A stretch of DNA of 64,000 bases from Castanea sativa (Eukaryota > Streptophyta > Magnoliopsida > Fagales > Fagaceae): positions 53,607,464 through 53,671,463 of the forward strand of contig NC_134015.1 in NCBI RefSeq assembly GCF_040712315.1, written 5' to 3'. Of this stretch, positions 21,667-33,284 are shown one piece after another (within the stretch, counting starts at the first letter, position 1; the number at the start of each line of letters is the position of its first letter). Both the position numbers and the translations under genes were made by a program. The notes below the pieces were generated by a model, which did no database searches, was not told the origin of the DNA, and was given only the letters and a program-made list of their open reading frames with translations.

Positions 21667-23095
21667 GTTTAATATTGAAGCTGAAGGAAGGGTTACCATA
21701 CATCAAGCTCTGATTGAAGATGGTTGCACCTTTTAATTGTTTGGAATAAATCCTTGTCTCATAGCCAAGTAAAAAAAAAAAAAAATTGAGTGTAAGCAGA
21801 ACTATGATGCTACTGTTTGGTTTCTATGAAGTGTTGCCTATGTGTTTTGTTTCTACTGCGTGTTCACTTCTTAACACTAGATTTGCCTAAAATGTAAACT
21901 AGAGCAAATGAAAAAAGTCGGCTAAAATGCTTTTTACACACTAAATTCGTGGTTGCTTCTAAATCCACAGAGTTTGATGTATGTTTAATTGGAAGAAAAC
22001 AACCTAGTTGACCAATATGGTAGGTGATATCTAATAAGGATCGTTAATTAATTGTAAGTTTAACTGAAACAAAGCAACCTAGGTGACCGTTATATAGGTA
22101 ATACTTAATAAGGAAAGTTAAGATAATTTTTCATCACAACACTAGAAGATTGAAGATGAGACATGGAACTGTGTGGAAGGGTTCAAGCAAGCCCATTTAT
22201 ATTATCAAAATATGTTGGGCATGTACTTGGAGCCTTTGTTTTAAGTCAAGCATAGCCCGGATGCAAGCCCACTCCAAGTCATTGCACTTCTGAGTTTAAC
22301 CATGGATAACTTCGGATTGTTAGCCCTGTTAAAGTGTAGGCCCAGATTTTTTTTTTTTCTTTTTTGTTTTTAGTGAATGTAATCTCCTCTCTCCTCGTCC
22401 TACACAAACTAGGTAATTATAAAAAGATATCATTGTCTGAACTATTTATTAAGGACTCGGCTTAGATGCATTGAACTTGTTGGGTTGATAACATATGGCT
22501 AAAAATAGACCCATATCATCATTGTGATAGGTCCAATATAATTGAACACTGGACTCAAGTTTTGCCCATTAAATAATAAACTAAAATCTAAGATCTCGTG
22601 GATTACATAGACATAAAAACCATTTTATCAATCATTTAATAATACGAGCACATAACATGTTGGGTTGATAACATATGACTAAAAATGGACACATATCATC
22701 ATTGTAATAGGTTCAATGTAATTGAAGACTAGACTCAAGTTTTGCCCATTAGATAATAAACTAAAATCTAAGATCTCATGGATTATATAGACATAAAAAC
22801 CATTTTATCAATCATTTAATAATACGAGCACATAACAATCTTCTTTTGCTTTTTCTAAATTTCTTGTCACCCAAGAAGACGATGGCTGCTATGACACTTT
22901 TCTTATCCCATATTTGACTACTAAAATCTAGAACTAAGTACAAATTCTTAAGACTTCTTCTCCAAGTTTTGTTCTAGAAACATGTAGTCCAACTCTAATA
23001 AAATTTTAAATCTTTCTATTATCACCATTGACTAAAGTGCTCTCTGATCCACCAAACACCACAATACAGTGCAAAAGATCTCACAAAAGGAACTC
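21667..23095. other. Interval between GSTU A and B
   Basis: Homologous to the 3' flank of gene C (about 26384-27640), marking it as part of the duplicated unit. It contains a 180-bp tandem duplication (22478-22837) that is single-copy downstream of C. No gene is supported. Confidence 0.7.
22478..22837. repeat. 180-bp tandem duplication
   Basis: 22478-22657 and 22658-22837 both begin tgttgggttgataacatatg and both end cgagcacataaca. They differ at about a dozen sites. Confidence 0.92.
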
Positions 23096-23188
23096 TATAA
23101 ATCAATGCCTCAAGCAACCATACAGGCATTACACACCAATATTTAAGATACAAGACAGAGAGAGAGAAAGAGAGAAAAAGATATCATA
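23030..23188 (+). promoter_or_regulatory. Core promoter of GSTU gene B
   Basis: TATAAAT at 23096-23102 and a GA-rich leader precede the ATG at 23189. The upstream block (caccacaatacagtgc...) recurs in the three relict B-type genes near 27650, 35630 and 51380. Confidence 0.65.
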
Positions 23189-24563
23189 ATGGAGAAGCAA
23201 AATGAAGTTGTTCTGTTTGGCACATGGGCTAGCGCCTTCTGCAAGAGAGTTGAGTTAGCCCTTAAAATCAAGGGCATACCTTATGAGTACGTAGAAGAAG
23301 ATCTAACAAATAAGAGTGAGTCTCTCCTCCACTACAACCCTGTCCACAAGAAGGTACCTGTGCTTGTTCACAATGGCAAACCCATTTCTGAGTCACTTGT
23401 AATTCTCGAATACATAGATGAGTGCTGGAATAACACACCAAAACTATTGCCAGAGGATCCTTACCAAAGGGCTAAAGTTCGCTTTTGGGTCAACTTTTTT
23501 GATCACCAGGTGGGTAGTATCTAATTACTTATGCTATTACATTTTTTTATAAAAAATAATAAGTAGCACTAGTCTATATATTTGTCATTTAAAAAATTAA
23601 TTCTAAAATCATTTGTTTAAACTTCAATTTGTCCATATAGAAGTTCAAAACTATATATTAATAGACGTTTAACAAATAGGAAATCATGAACAAAAGAAAA
23701 AACTGTATCCCACCGCACGCCTAATTAATAATGATATCTTATCTAGGTATGAATATGGTGATAATAACTCTACTTTAAAAAATAAAAAAATAAAAATAAA
23801 AACAAGCAAACAAACAAACAAAAACAAATATCTAAAAAGAAAGGAAGTGATCGAAATTTATAAATAATATATATTGCAATCATCTTCCTCTCTCACCCTC
23901 CCCCTCTCTGTTCCCTACCTCTCTTTCTGTTCCAAATATATTATGAATAAGAATATGAAGTCTCAAGTACTCCTTAAAAGGAGAAAGTATTTCACATATC
24001 AAATATATGCATCATTTCTCACATAATGTATAGGTCCTACACACTTGTATAACTGTGGGATTTGCATGCAATAAGAGGATAAATGCATATATATCATTAC
24101 TCTTAAGGAGCCTAGCTTGTATAACTTCAACTATTATTTATTGAAAAATTGGGCTCTCTTTATGATGTTAAGTAATTGCTATTTACATACATCTTGTTAG
24201 CAGATTATGGCAAGACTCTTACCCATCATAATGACTAGAGGCGAAGAGAGAGAGAAAGCAATCAAAGAATTCAACGAGCTGCTAAAGGTGTTTGAAGAAG
24301 GAATCAATAAGGATTTTCCAGAAGAATTCCCTTTCCTTGAAGGCAAGACCTTGGGATATCTTGATATTGTTGTGGGCACAGCTTTATGCAACTACGAAGC
24401 TTTTCATGAGGTTGTTGATGTGGTTTTTAGCCCTGAAAAGAACCCAGTAATCATGGCATGGGTGAAAGCTCTAAAAAACCATCCATCGATGAAGGAAACG
24501 CTCCCACCTCATGACAAGTTTGTTGATAAGATGCGAGAAAAGTATTTGGGCCAATATCCTTGA
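23189..24563 (+). CDS. GSTU: Tau-class glutathione S-transferase (gene B)
   Basis: Exons 23189-23509 and 24204-24563 (intron 694 bp, GT-AG, phase 0) give 226 aa. Ser15 in WASAFC is the expected catalytic residue, with Ala where Pro is usual. [11 protein letters not shown] and [11 protein letters not shown] provide the glutathione site. The C-terminal domain ([21 protein letters not shown] onward) diverges clearly from A, C, D and E. B is the only complete member of its subtype here; three broken relatives lie downstream. Its 3' flank preserves the empty site of the hAT-like element found in those relatives. Confidence 0.93.
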
Positions 24564-24683
24564 GTTTGATCCTTAGGCCAAAGGAAATCCTAAATATACT
24601 AGCTACTTCAAAAAAATGGTTATAAATATCCTATGGTGTTTATCGAATAACGGATATGTAAAAAAGCCACTTCTTATTGTATA

Positions 24684-24890
24684 ATTTTTTTTAATGAATA
24701 AAAGACTTTATTAACAAGAGAAAAAGTAAAACACTATAGAGGAACATGCCTCAATCTTGATAACAAACTCAAAACAAGAGGGATAGCTACCCAAATCAAA
24801 AGAGCCAAAAACATTACACTTAAGAGACCATTTAGCTAAAGTATGAGCTGTTACATTTGCTAAATTCTTGACATCAGCATTTCATTGTTA
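24684..24890 (-). mobile_element. 3' end of an L1-type LINE
   Basis: The minus strand translates to NLANVTAHTLAKWSLKCN and DLGSYPSCFEFVI, resembling the RNase H-like C terminus of plant L1 elements, followed by a 3' UTR and a poly(A) (poly-T on plus near 24684). The same fragment precedes D (31593-31800), the deleted gene of unit II (50480-50690) and E (55350-55558). Confidence 0.7.
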
Positions 24891-25440
24891 CGATATAGTT
24901 TAAGTTTTAACTATACAAGCTTGTGGTGTATTTCAATTGATAATTTAGTAATAATAACATTTTTTTTTTTTTTGGTAGTACTCATCTGTCCCCCTCCCCT
25001 ACTAAATACCTATATGAACGTGTGTGATCCAAAAATAAATAATCATTCCTAGTCAAGAGCACTCCATATGGCTGAGTGGAAATTGTGGACTCAGTTAATA
25101 GCTTGGACGAAGTCCTTAGTTTACTTCCACTGCATTCACATTATATCTTGGCTCATCTTTACCACTATAACAATTGTAATGCTGTAGGCCAATTATCTTG
25201 CGTAAGCCTATGCATTTTTCCTGCTTCTTTATCTAATTATAAAAACTGTAAAACACATGCTGGGTCAACCTCATCAATTTCCTGGTCAGCTTCCTCAACC
25301 AAATAGAAAAAACTTGTTGACCTAAAAGATAAAGATGATTGGAAGAAATTTCTCATATGAACTCTTTAAATTAAGGATTTTCACAATCTGAAAGAAAGCC
25401 AACTGAGAGAGACAGAGAGACAGAGAGACAGAGAGAGAGA
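24891..25440 (+). promoter_or_regulatory. Upstream region of GSTU gene C
   Basis: Shares the A/D/E promoter block. The TATA position reads ctttaaatt. A GA-rich microsatellite leader (agagacagagag) precedes the ATG. W-box-like TTGAC occurs near 25316. Confidence 0.5.
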
Positions 25441-26383
25441 ATGGAGGAGAAGAAAGGTGAAGTTGTCCTGTTTGGAACATGGACCAGCGCGTTCTGCACT
25501 AGAGTTGAGCTAGCCCTCAAACTAAAAGGCATACCCTATGAGTATGTGGAGGAAGATTTGACAAACAAAAGTGAGTTATTCCTTAGCCTCAATCCAGTCC
25601 ATAAGAAAGTACCTGTGCTTGTTCACAATGGGAAATCCATTGCTGAGTCACTCATTATCCTTGAATACATAGAAGAGGGCTGGAATACGACCCCAAAACT
25701 ATTGCCTGAGGATCCTTACCAAAGGGCAAAAGTCCGCTTTTGGGCCAACTATTTTGATCAAAAGGTGAGTTCTCTCTCTCAATTCTAGTGACGCGATATG
25801 AACATGACATATGTTCAAAATTAATAGTCAAGTATTAATCTTGTATCCAGTCCAGTGCACTAAAACATTGGACGAAAGCCTTGCCTCTTGGTAAACTAAT
25901 TCAATAAAAATTAAATTAAATATTTTAAAAAATGAAAATTTGTATCCTCCTCTTTGTTGATTTGCTATACTTGTACCAATTATGTAGCTTTCGTGGGCAA
26001 ACACTAACAAAAGCATTTTGTGTCATCAGATTGTGCCAAGCTTCTATATCATCTTCGGGTCCAAAGACAAGGAAAGAGAGAAAGCCATTGAAGACTCAAG
26101 CCAATTGCTTAAGGTGTTTGAAGAAGGTATTGAAAGGGATTTTCCAGGGCAATCCCCATTCTTCAATGGTGAGATCCTAGGGTATCTTGGTATCGTTATT
26201 GGCTCACTTGCATGCAACTACCAAGCTGTTGATGAGGCCATTGGTGTGGCCATCATATCAGAAAAGAATCCAAAGTTTCTCTCATGGGTCAATACTCTGA
26301 AGAACTGCCCTCTGATGGGGGAGACACTACCACCTCATGACAAATTGGTTGCCAGGTTGAGTGCTAGACTTAAGTCTACTTAA
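25441..26383 (+). CDS. GSTU: Tau-class glutathione S-transferase (gene C)
   Basis: Exons 25441-25764 and 26030-26383 (GT-AG, phase 0) give 225 aa. The active-site region is [13 protein letters not shown] with Ser16 and Ala at the usual Pro. VPVLVHNGK and [11 protein letters not shown] form the glutathione site. The C-terminal domain is nearly the same as A's ([16 protein letters not shown]). The intact frame, canonical splice sites and conserved flanks suggest a working gene. Confidence 0.93.
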
Positions 26384-27430
26384 GTTTAGTATTGAAGCTG
26401 AAAGAAAGGGTTACCATACATCAAGCTCTGATTGAAAATGGTTGCAACTTTTAGTTGTTTGGAATAAATCCTTTTCTCTTAGCCAAATAAAAAAAATTAA
26501 GTGTAAGCAGAACTATGATGCTACTGTTTGGTTTTTATAAAGATTTGCCTATGTGTCTTGTTTCTACTGCATGTTCACTTCTTAAAACTAGAGTTGGCTA
26601 AAATGTAAACTAGAGCAAATGAAAAAAGTTGGCTAAAATGCGTTTTACACTCTAAATTTGTGCTTGCTTCTAAATCCACCGAGTTTGATGTATGTTTAAT
26701 TGGAAGAAAACAAGCTAGCTGACCAATATGATAGGTGATATCTAATAAGGAAAGTAAACTAATTGTAAGTTTAACTGAAAGAAAACAACCTTGATGACCA
26801 TTATATTGGTGATACTTAATAAGGAAAGTTAACTAGTTGTTAGAAAAATTCTCATCACAACACTAGAAGATTGAAGATGAGAAATGGAACAGAGGAACGG
26901 TTCAAGCAAACCCACGTATATTGTCAAAATATGTTGGGCATTTACTTGGGTCCTTTCAAGTCAAGTATAACCCAGGTGCAAGCCCACTCCAGGACATTGC
27001 AGTTTGAGTTTAATCATGGATAACCTCGGATTGTTAGCCCAGTTAAAGTGGAGGCCCAGATTATTATTTTTTTCTTTGTTTTGTTTTTAGTGAGTGGAAT
27101 CCCCTCTATGGCCCTATCATTGTCATACACAAACTAGATAATTATATATAAGAAGATATCACAGTCTGATTTATTAAATAATGACTTAGTTTGAGTACAT
27201 TGGACCAATTGGGTTAATGATATGTGGCCAAAAGTAAACACGTGTCTCCATTGTGATGGGTCTAATGCAACTGAACACTTGACTCAAGCTTTGCCCATTA
27301 AATAATAAATTAAAATCTAAGATCTTATGGATTACCTAAACCTAAAAACTATTTGATCAATCCTTTAAGGATGCAGGCCAAAAGTGTTTGTTACGAAACA
27401 TGTAAGTCATTGTACATGTAACATAGTTCT
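26384..27430. other. 3' flank of GSTU gene C
   Basis: Noncoding, homologous to the flank of gene A. Position 27028 (ggattgttagccc) is the left breakpoint of the tandem repeat unit, joined again at 35006. Confidence 0.65.
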
Positions 27431-27439
27431 TATGCTCTC

Positions 27440-29405
27440 TCTTCATTTCTTGTCGCCCAAGAAGACAAAGGTTGCTATCATGCTAGGCCAATTTTCTTAT
27501 CCCATATTTTACCATTAAAATCTTGAACCATGTACAAATTCTTTGACTTCTTCTCCAAGATTTTAATCAAGAAACATCTAGTCCAACTCTAATAAAATTT
27601 CAAATCTTTCCATTATCACCATTGACTAAAGTGTTGTCTGACCCACCAAACACCACAATACAGTGCAAAAGATCTCACAAAAGGAACTCTATAAATCAAT
27701 GCCTCAAACAGCCATACATGCAATTCTTGAAATATGAAATTTTCAACAACAAAAAAGAAAATGGTTACTTAAAAAATGTTGAAGCAAGATTTCTTAAAGA
27801 ATATAAATTTTGGACAAGTTTGTAGGACCAAAAAAAATGCCCTCCAAAATTTAAAAAAAAAATCAATTATAATAACAAATAGTGAAACAAAAAAAACATA
27901 AGGATCATATAAAAAGAAAAAAAATACTAAATAAATCCCACACTCACGTCACGTGCAAAAGACGTGGGGTTGTTTATGGCAGCCTAAGCTTACAGTCCAC
28001 ACCAAAAATAAAAAAGAGATACACGGACAGAGCATTTGCAAGCAGAAAAAAGAAAAGAAAAGAAGAGAGCGAAAAAAAAAAAAAAAAAAAAAAAAAAGGA
28101 GAGAGCAAGTGAAGAGGAGGAGCACGCAGCAATAGGTTTATATATGAGATTTTATTAGTCTCTTTCTTCTCTAAATTTCTCTCTATCCCTCTTTCTTAAA
28201 ACTGAATTTTTGTTTGGTAAAACAAATAGAGTGAAGTTTCTTGAGAAGTTCTTAACTCCATATATGAAATTTGAAGTTCTACGAATCAAACAAACAAATA
28301 AAGTCTTTGACTTTACCACTTTGAATCAAATTTATGGAATCATTGATTCTACCATTATATGGAGTCCTTGAGTTTACCAATTTAAAAATTGGAGTCTTTG
28401 ACTCTCCTCCATTTAAACAAGTTGATGGAATCTTTGGTTCCACCATTATACTTGGTAATTCCTCCAATTAAACAATTTGAAATTATTGATTCTACCAATT
28501 TAAAATAATACACTTAATGGAGTCCTTTACTCCTAAAATTATTTTAAACAAAGTGGGGTTTTTAATTCCTTCAAAATCCAATATGACTAATTCTTAAGAT
28601 TCCTAATTCTTTAAACAAAATTGGAGTTTCTAATTCACAAAATAAAATGACCATAAAATTGATGTGAGGAAATTTTTTGATTCCCAATTTCTAAAACATG
28701 TTTGTAAAAATAAAATTGCTTCAAAGGAGTTTTTTTTCCCTTAATTAAATTTGGAAACTTCAATCAAAATATCATTGCTTGTTAAAATTCCTACAAAGAA
28801 GTAAATGAAAGAAAGGGAAATTTACTCAAACATACAATTTCTCAAAAAGAGAATCCTTAGTTCAAAATCCATAAAAACATGGGTCCTTGATTTATCTTTG
28901 ATATTAAAATAAATTATCTCACCCAAAACAAAATTAAGTCAATACTTAATTAAATACCAAGTCTTTGAATTAAATGTCCATCACTTATATTGGACAAAAT
29001 CATATTTGAGGATTTTAAATCTAAAACCTCAATTTAAGAACACGAATTAGCTTGATCTCTACCAAGGGTACATAGGCAACTTAAATAAATTATTAGGTGC
29101 AACCACAAATGAATAAAAACATATATCCCTCCAAACATAAAAATAAATAAACTTATATACAAAAGCAATGTGGTTGAAATCAAAAGATCTTCCCTTGAAA
29201 CAAAAGATTGTAACTAAGAGATACATTATCTTTAATGGACAAAACTTTATGAAACTACGAAGCTTTTCATGAGGTCGTTGCTGTGGTTTTTAGCCCCGAA
29301 AAGAACCCAGCAATTATGGCATGGTTGAATGCTCTAAAAAACCATCCATTGATGAAGGAAATGCTCCCACCTCATGACAAGTTGGTTGCTGAGATGAGAG
29401 GATAG
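27440..29405 (+). pseudogene. Gutted B-type GSTU, unit I
   Basis: The promoter of a B-type gene remains, including ctctataaatcaatgcctc (27688-27706). So does the last part of exon 2 (about 29245-29405), readable as [35 protein letters not shown] and a stop. The 5' UTR, exon 1, intron and first part of exon 2 are replaced by about 1.5 kb of unrelated AT-rich DNA (27720-29240). The same structure is in units II and III, so the damage predates the triplication. Confidence 0.8.
27720..29240 (+). mobile_element. Unidentified 1.5-kb insert, possibly a solo LTR
   Basis: Features that hint at an LTR are a TATA-like tttatatatgag near 28138 followed by a pyrimidine-rich stretch, a G-box-like cacgtg at about 27951, and a 'caagggtacataggcaac' phrase near 29063 that I associate with plant LTRs. 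No target duplication or definite TG...CA ends could be fixed. Copies lie at about 35705-37375 and 51440-52955. Confidence 0.35.
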
Positions 29406-30387
29406 TATTTGGGCCAATCTCCTTGAGGTTGATGCTTAGGCTAAAGGAAATCCAATCATATACTAGCTACTTAAATAAAAGCAGGGGAAGCTGTACGTTA
29501 TCTTCAGGGGTCAAATTAACCTCCTGACTTGGAAAGTAAAAAATATTATTTATGTAAAATATTTGTTTTATTAGTTTGATTTACACTTAAAAGTATTTTT
29601 CACCTTTGATGATAGCTCAATCCAAAATCAAGTAACAACACAGATCAGTCAATCTCAAAACCCAAAACAGTACAAACTACTCTCACTTTCTCTCTTTGAT
29701 TTGATTTCTAATCTCATTCTCATGAGTCTCATCATATCTTTTTTTTTTAACTATCTAAATCAGTATCTCTCTTTACTATAAATTTATATTATATATGTGT
29801 GTAATATTGATTGTATGCATAATTTATTTATTTTGTCATAATATTATTTGTGTGAATTGTAATGTGTGTGTATTATAAATATAATATAACTTTATATAAT
29901 TTAATAATTAGAAAATACAGATAGTTTGTTACATGTGTGTATATTGTTAAAAAAAAAACAAATGATGTTTCAAATATTTGATTGGTTAAGTAGACACTTA
30001 GTATATTATTTATGTATAAATAAATGTGGTTATATGGGTCAATAATTAATACAATGTCAATGGATTTAGTTTTGTCATTTAGTTTAAATATTTTTTATAA
30101 AAACAATGAAATATTTTTTATAAAAAAAAATGATAAATAGGAAATAACAATTGAATAAAAATAAAAATGTTGTACAAACTTAAGAAAATAAAATGGTCAC
30201 ACTTATCCATATTAACAATAAATAATGGCAATTAATAATGAACTATCATGTAACTATTTCAAAACATGAAAACTCTTAAAGTGAAATTGTAAAACTTCAT
30301 ATATTTCTTTTTTTGTAAAAAAAAACTTCATGTATTTGCATTTTTTTTGTCAATAATTCGATAAATTCAAATTCTATTTTTATTAAA

Positions 30388-31459
30388 TCAATATATATAT
30401 AAAAGCAGAGACCTTATATAGGAGAGTATGAAGTTCTGCCATGTGGCGCACTCTATGAAGAGAATTGAAATACCTTAACTCACATTAAACGTAAGAACAA
30501 ATTAATTATTGACTTTTGGTTTTATTTGGTTCAATATTTTAAGACTTTTCTAATTAAAAAAAAGATATTCTTTGTATTATTTGGTTCAATGTTTGAAGAC
30601 ATTTCATCGAGTCAAAATCTTCTGTCCCACTTTTCCTGCTCCACTCTATACTCCACCAATAAAAATTTGTCACGTGTTCACCTAATTAATTAAATATTAC
30701 TATTAATTAATAACGGTAGCATTAATAAGTGAATAATGATAGTATTTAATTAATTAAGTGAACACGTGGCAAGTTTTTATTGGTGGAGTATAGAGTGGAG
30801 CAGAAAAAGTGGGACAGAAGATTTGGACTCCATTTCATCTCTCACACATACACACAAAACACTTTGCATTTTAATTCACTTTTTCACATCTTGCACTTCT
30901 AACCCTTTATATATACCTACTTATTGCCCTTCATGCTATCCCATGTCAAATACGCATAGACAAAAAATGATGTTATTTACCTTCAATCTTTCAACGACAC
31001 CTACCTAACTCTAACGTTGTTGCTTCATCTGCTCGTACCCCGTTTGAGTTGGCTACAACCAAGGAAGGAGGGTTTGCGTTTTATATTGAGTGACAATGGC
31101 GATTACGATTTTGATGTCAACGTCGGATGTTGTAAATTTATGGGTTTTGTAAATGATGTGATTAACTGTGGGTGTTTGACATGTGTATTTTGTTTTAGAA
31201 TTAAGGAGAGAGAAAGACACATTCTATAAGAAAATTTATTCTATAATTTTTCTTCAAAGTTTTTTTTTTTTTTCATTACTTCAATTGAATAATTATAATG
31301 AATATGTGTATGCAATTTATAATTGTTACTTTTTTTGATAAACTCATTACTAATAAAGTTTTATAACAACTATGCTATAATATATTTACAACATTCTCCA
31401 AAATCATCTTATATAAAATATTACAATATTATTCATGCATTGCACGGATAACTTACTAG
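30388..31459 (+). mobile_element. Non-autonomous Helitron, unit I copy
   Basis: Starts TC, ends CTAG, inserted between A and T with no target duplication, and has a hairpin ccgtgc-att-gcacgg (imperfect in this copy) about 9 nt before the end. These are Helitron hallmarks. The intact A-T target is present in unit II at 38534/38535. It has no Rep/helicase ORF. Two short frames (30766-31008, 31017-31229) are conserved with unit III but match nothing I recognise. Confidence 0.88.
30609..30830. mobile_element. Mutator-type MITE nested in the Helitron, unit I
   Basis: 222 bp with long near-perfect inverted arms starting GAGTCAAAATCTTCTGTCCC. The perfect 9-bp duplication catttcatc (30600-30608, 30831-30839) is typical of Mutator-like elements. 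Each arm has or nearly has cacgtg (G-box). It is about half arms, with a short AT-rich centre. Confidence 0.85.
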
Positions 31460-31592
31460 TTATTATTAATTTAAGTTTTTTAATAACAATCCTGAAAAAC
31501 AATTTTGGAGCCGCCACTGAATAAAAGGGATATAAATATCGTACGGTATTTATTGAATAATAGATATATAAAAAAGCCACTTCTTATTGTAT

Positions 31593-31800
31593 TATTTTTT
31601 AATGAATAAAAAACTTTATTTACAAGAGAAAGGTAAAACTATATATATAGAAGAACATACTTCACTTCTGATAACAGACTCAAAACAAGAGGAACAGCTA
31701 CCCAAATCAAAAGAGTCAAAAACATTACACTTAAAAAACCATTTAGCTAAAGTATGAGCTACTACATTAGCTAAATTCTTGGCATCATCATTTCATTGTT
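31593..31800 (-). mobile_element. L1-type LINE 3' end upstream of GSTU D
   Basis: Same fragment as 24684-24890, inherited by duplication. It ends in poly-T on the plus strand at its left edge. Confidence 0.65.
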
Positions 31801-31999
31801 ACAATGTAGTTGAATTTTTAACTATATGAGTTTGCGGTGTATTTCAATTGATAGTTTAGTAATAATGACATTTTTTTTTTTTGTAGTACTCCATATTTGT
31901 GACATGAATTCACGTCCCCCTCCCTTACTAAATACCTATATGAACATGTGTGGTCCAAAAAAATAAATAAACATTCCTACTTCGGAGCACTCCATATGG

Positions 32000-32283
32000 C
32001 TGAGTGGAAATAGTGGACTCAATTAATAGCTTGGACAAAGGGCCAAAGGCCAATAATCTTGCGTAAGCCATTACGTTTTTCATTATCTAATTATAGAAAC
32101 TGTATAACACATGGATCCTACATCTCTAATGGGTCAACCTCATTAATTTCCTGGTCGGCTTCCTTAACCAAATAGACAAAACTTGCTGACCAAAAAGATG
32201 AAGATGATTGGAAGAAATTTCTCATATGAACTCTATAAATTAAGGCTTTTCAGTCTAAAAGAAAGCTAACTGAGAGAGAGAGA
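32000..32283 (+). promoter_or_regulatory. Promoter of GSTU gene D
   Basis: TATAAAT at 32234-32240 lies about 45 bp before the ATG, after the shared catatgaactc block. Confidence 0.6.
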
Positions 32284-33284
32284 ATGGAGGAGAAGCAAGG
32301 TGAAGTTGTCCTGTTTGGAACATGGATCAGCTCATTCTGCACTAGAGTTGAGCTAGCCCTCAAACTAAAAGGCATACCCTATGAGTATGTGGAGGAAGAT
32401 TTGACAAACAAAAGTGAGTTGCTCCTTAGCCACAATCCAGTCCACAAGAAAGTACCTGTACTTGTTCACAATGGGAAATCCATTGCTGAGTCACTAATTA
32501 TTCTTGAATACATAGAAGAGTGCTGGAATACCACCCCAAAACTATTGCCTGAGGATCCTCACCAAAGGGCAAAACTCCGTTTTTGGGCCAATTATTACGA
32601 TCAAAAGGTGGGTTTTTTCTCTCCCTCACACACACAATTTCGATGCTATTGTGTATTGAACACAATATGAACATGATATATGTTCAAAATTGGTTTAGTG
32701 TTGATCTTGTATCCCATCCAGTGCACTAAAACATTAGATGGAGACCTTGCCCCTTTGGTTAACTAATTCTATAAAGATAAAATAAACAAACATTTGTACT
32801 CTCCTCTTTGTTGATTTGCTACTTCAACCGATTATGTAGCATTTGTGTGCAAACACTAATAAAAGCATTTTGGTGTCATCAGGTTGTGCCATTCTTCTAC
32901 ATCATGACCAGGGCCAAAGGCAAGGAGGAAATAGAGAAAGCCATTGAAGACTTGAGCCAAGTGCTTAAGGTGTTTGAAGAAGGTATTGAAAAGGATTTTC
33001 CAGGGCAGAACCCATTCTTCAATGGCGATAGCTTAGGGTATCTTGGTATCTCTATTGGCGCACATGGATGCAACTACAAAGCTGTTCATGAGGTCGTGGA
33101 TGCGGTAGTCATATCAGAAAAGAACCCAAAGTTTCTCTCATGGATCAATGCTCTCAAGAACTGCCCTCTGATGGAGGAGACACTACCGCCTCAAGACAAA
33201 TTGGTTGCCAGGTTCAAAGAGCATCTGCTCAAGCTTAATATTGAAGCGGAAAGACAGGCTTACCGTGTATCAAGCTCTGATTGA
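32284..33284 (+). CDS. GSTU: Tau-class glutathione S-transferase (gene D), extended C terminus
   Basis: Exons 32284-32607 and 32883-33284 give 241 aa. The N-terminal region [13 protein letters not shown] keeps Ser16, with Ser at the usual Pro. The glutathione site ([20 protein letters not shown]) is intact. Compared with E, a replacement near 33217 (aaagagc where E has about seven more bases) shifts the frame. Translation therefore continues past E's stop into former 3' UTR, adding an unrelated tail ending RVSSSD. The core fold should be unaffected; the effect of the tail is unknown. D and E are nearly identical elsewhere, as expected of recent duplicates. Confidence 0.9.

Larger units (their letters stand above)
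29482..31519. mobile_element. hAT-like element, unit I copy, carrying a nested Helitron
   Basis: An 8-bp duplication aataaaag lies at 29474-29481 and 31520-31527. The ends are CAGGGGAAGCTG and, reversed, CAGTGGCGGCTC. Without the Helitron it is about 966 bp and has no transposase ORF. The pre-insertion site is preserved downstream of GSTU B (about 24605-24640). Same element: 37615-38594 (unit II) and 53197-55279 (unit III). Confidence 0.8.

Noticed and set aside
27882..28135. Lysine-rich ORFs around the poly(A) run, repeated near 35928 and 51676
   Set aside because: Produced by an A/G-rich low-complexity tract inside the 1.5-kb insert; lengths change with the A-run.
30766..31229. Two short ORFs conserved between units I and III as possible genes
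   Set aside because: They lie across the MITE and Helitron and are conserved only because the units are recent duplicates. The first begins within a MITE arm, and no known domain is visible.
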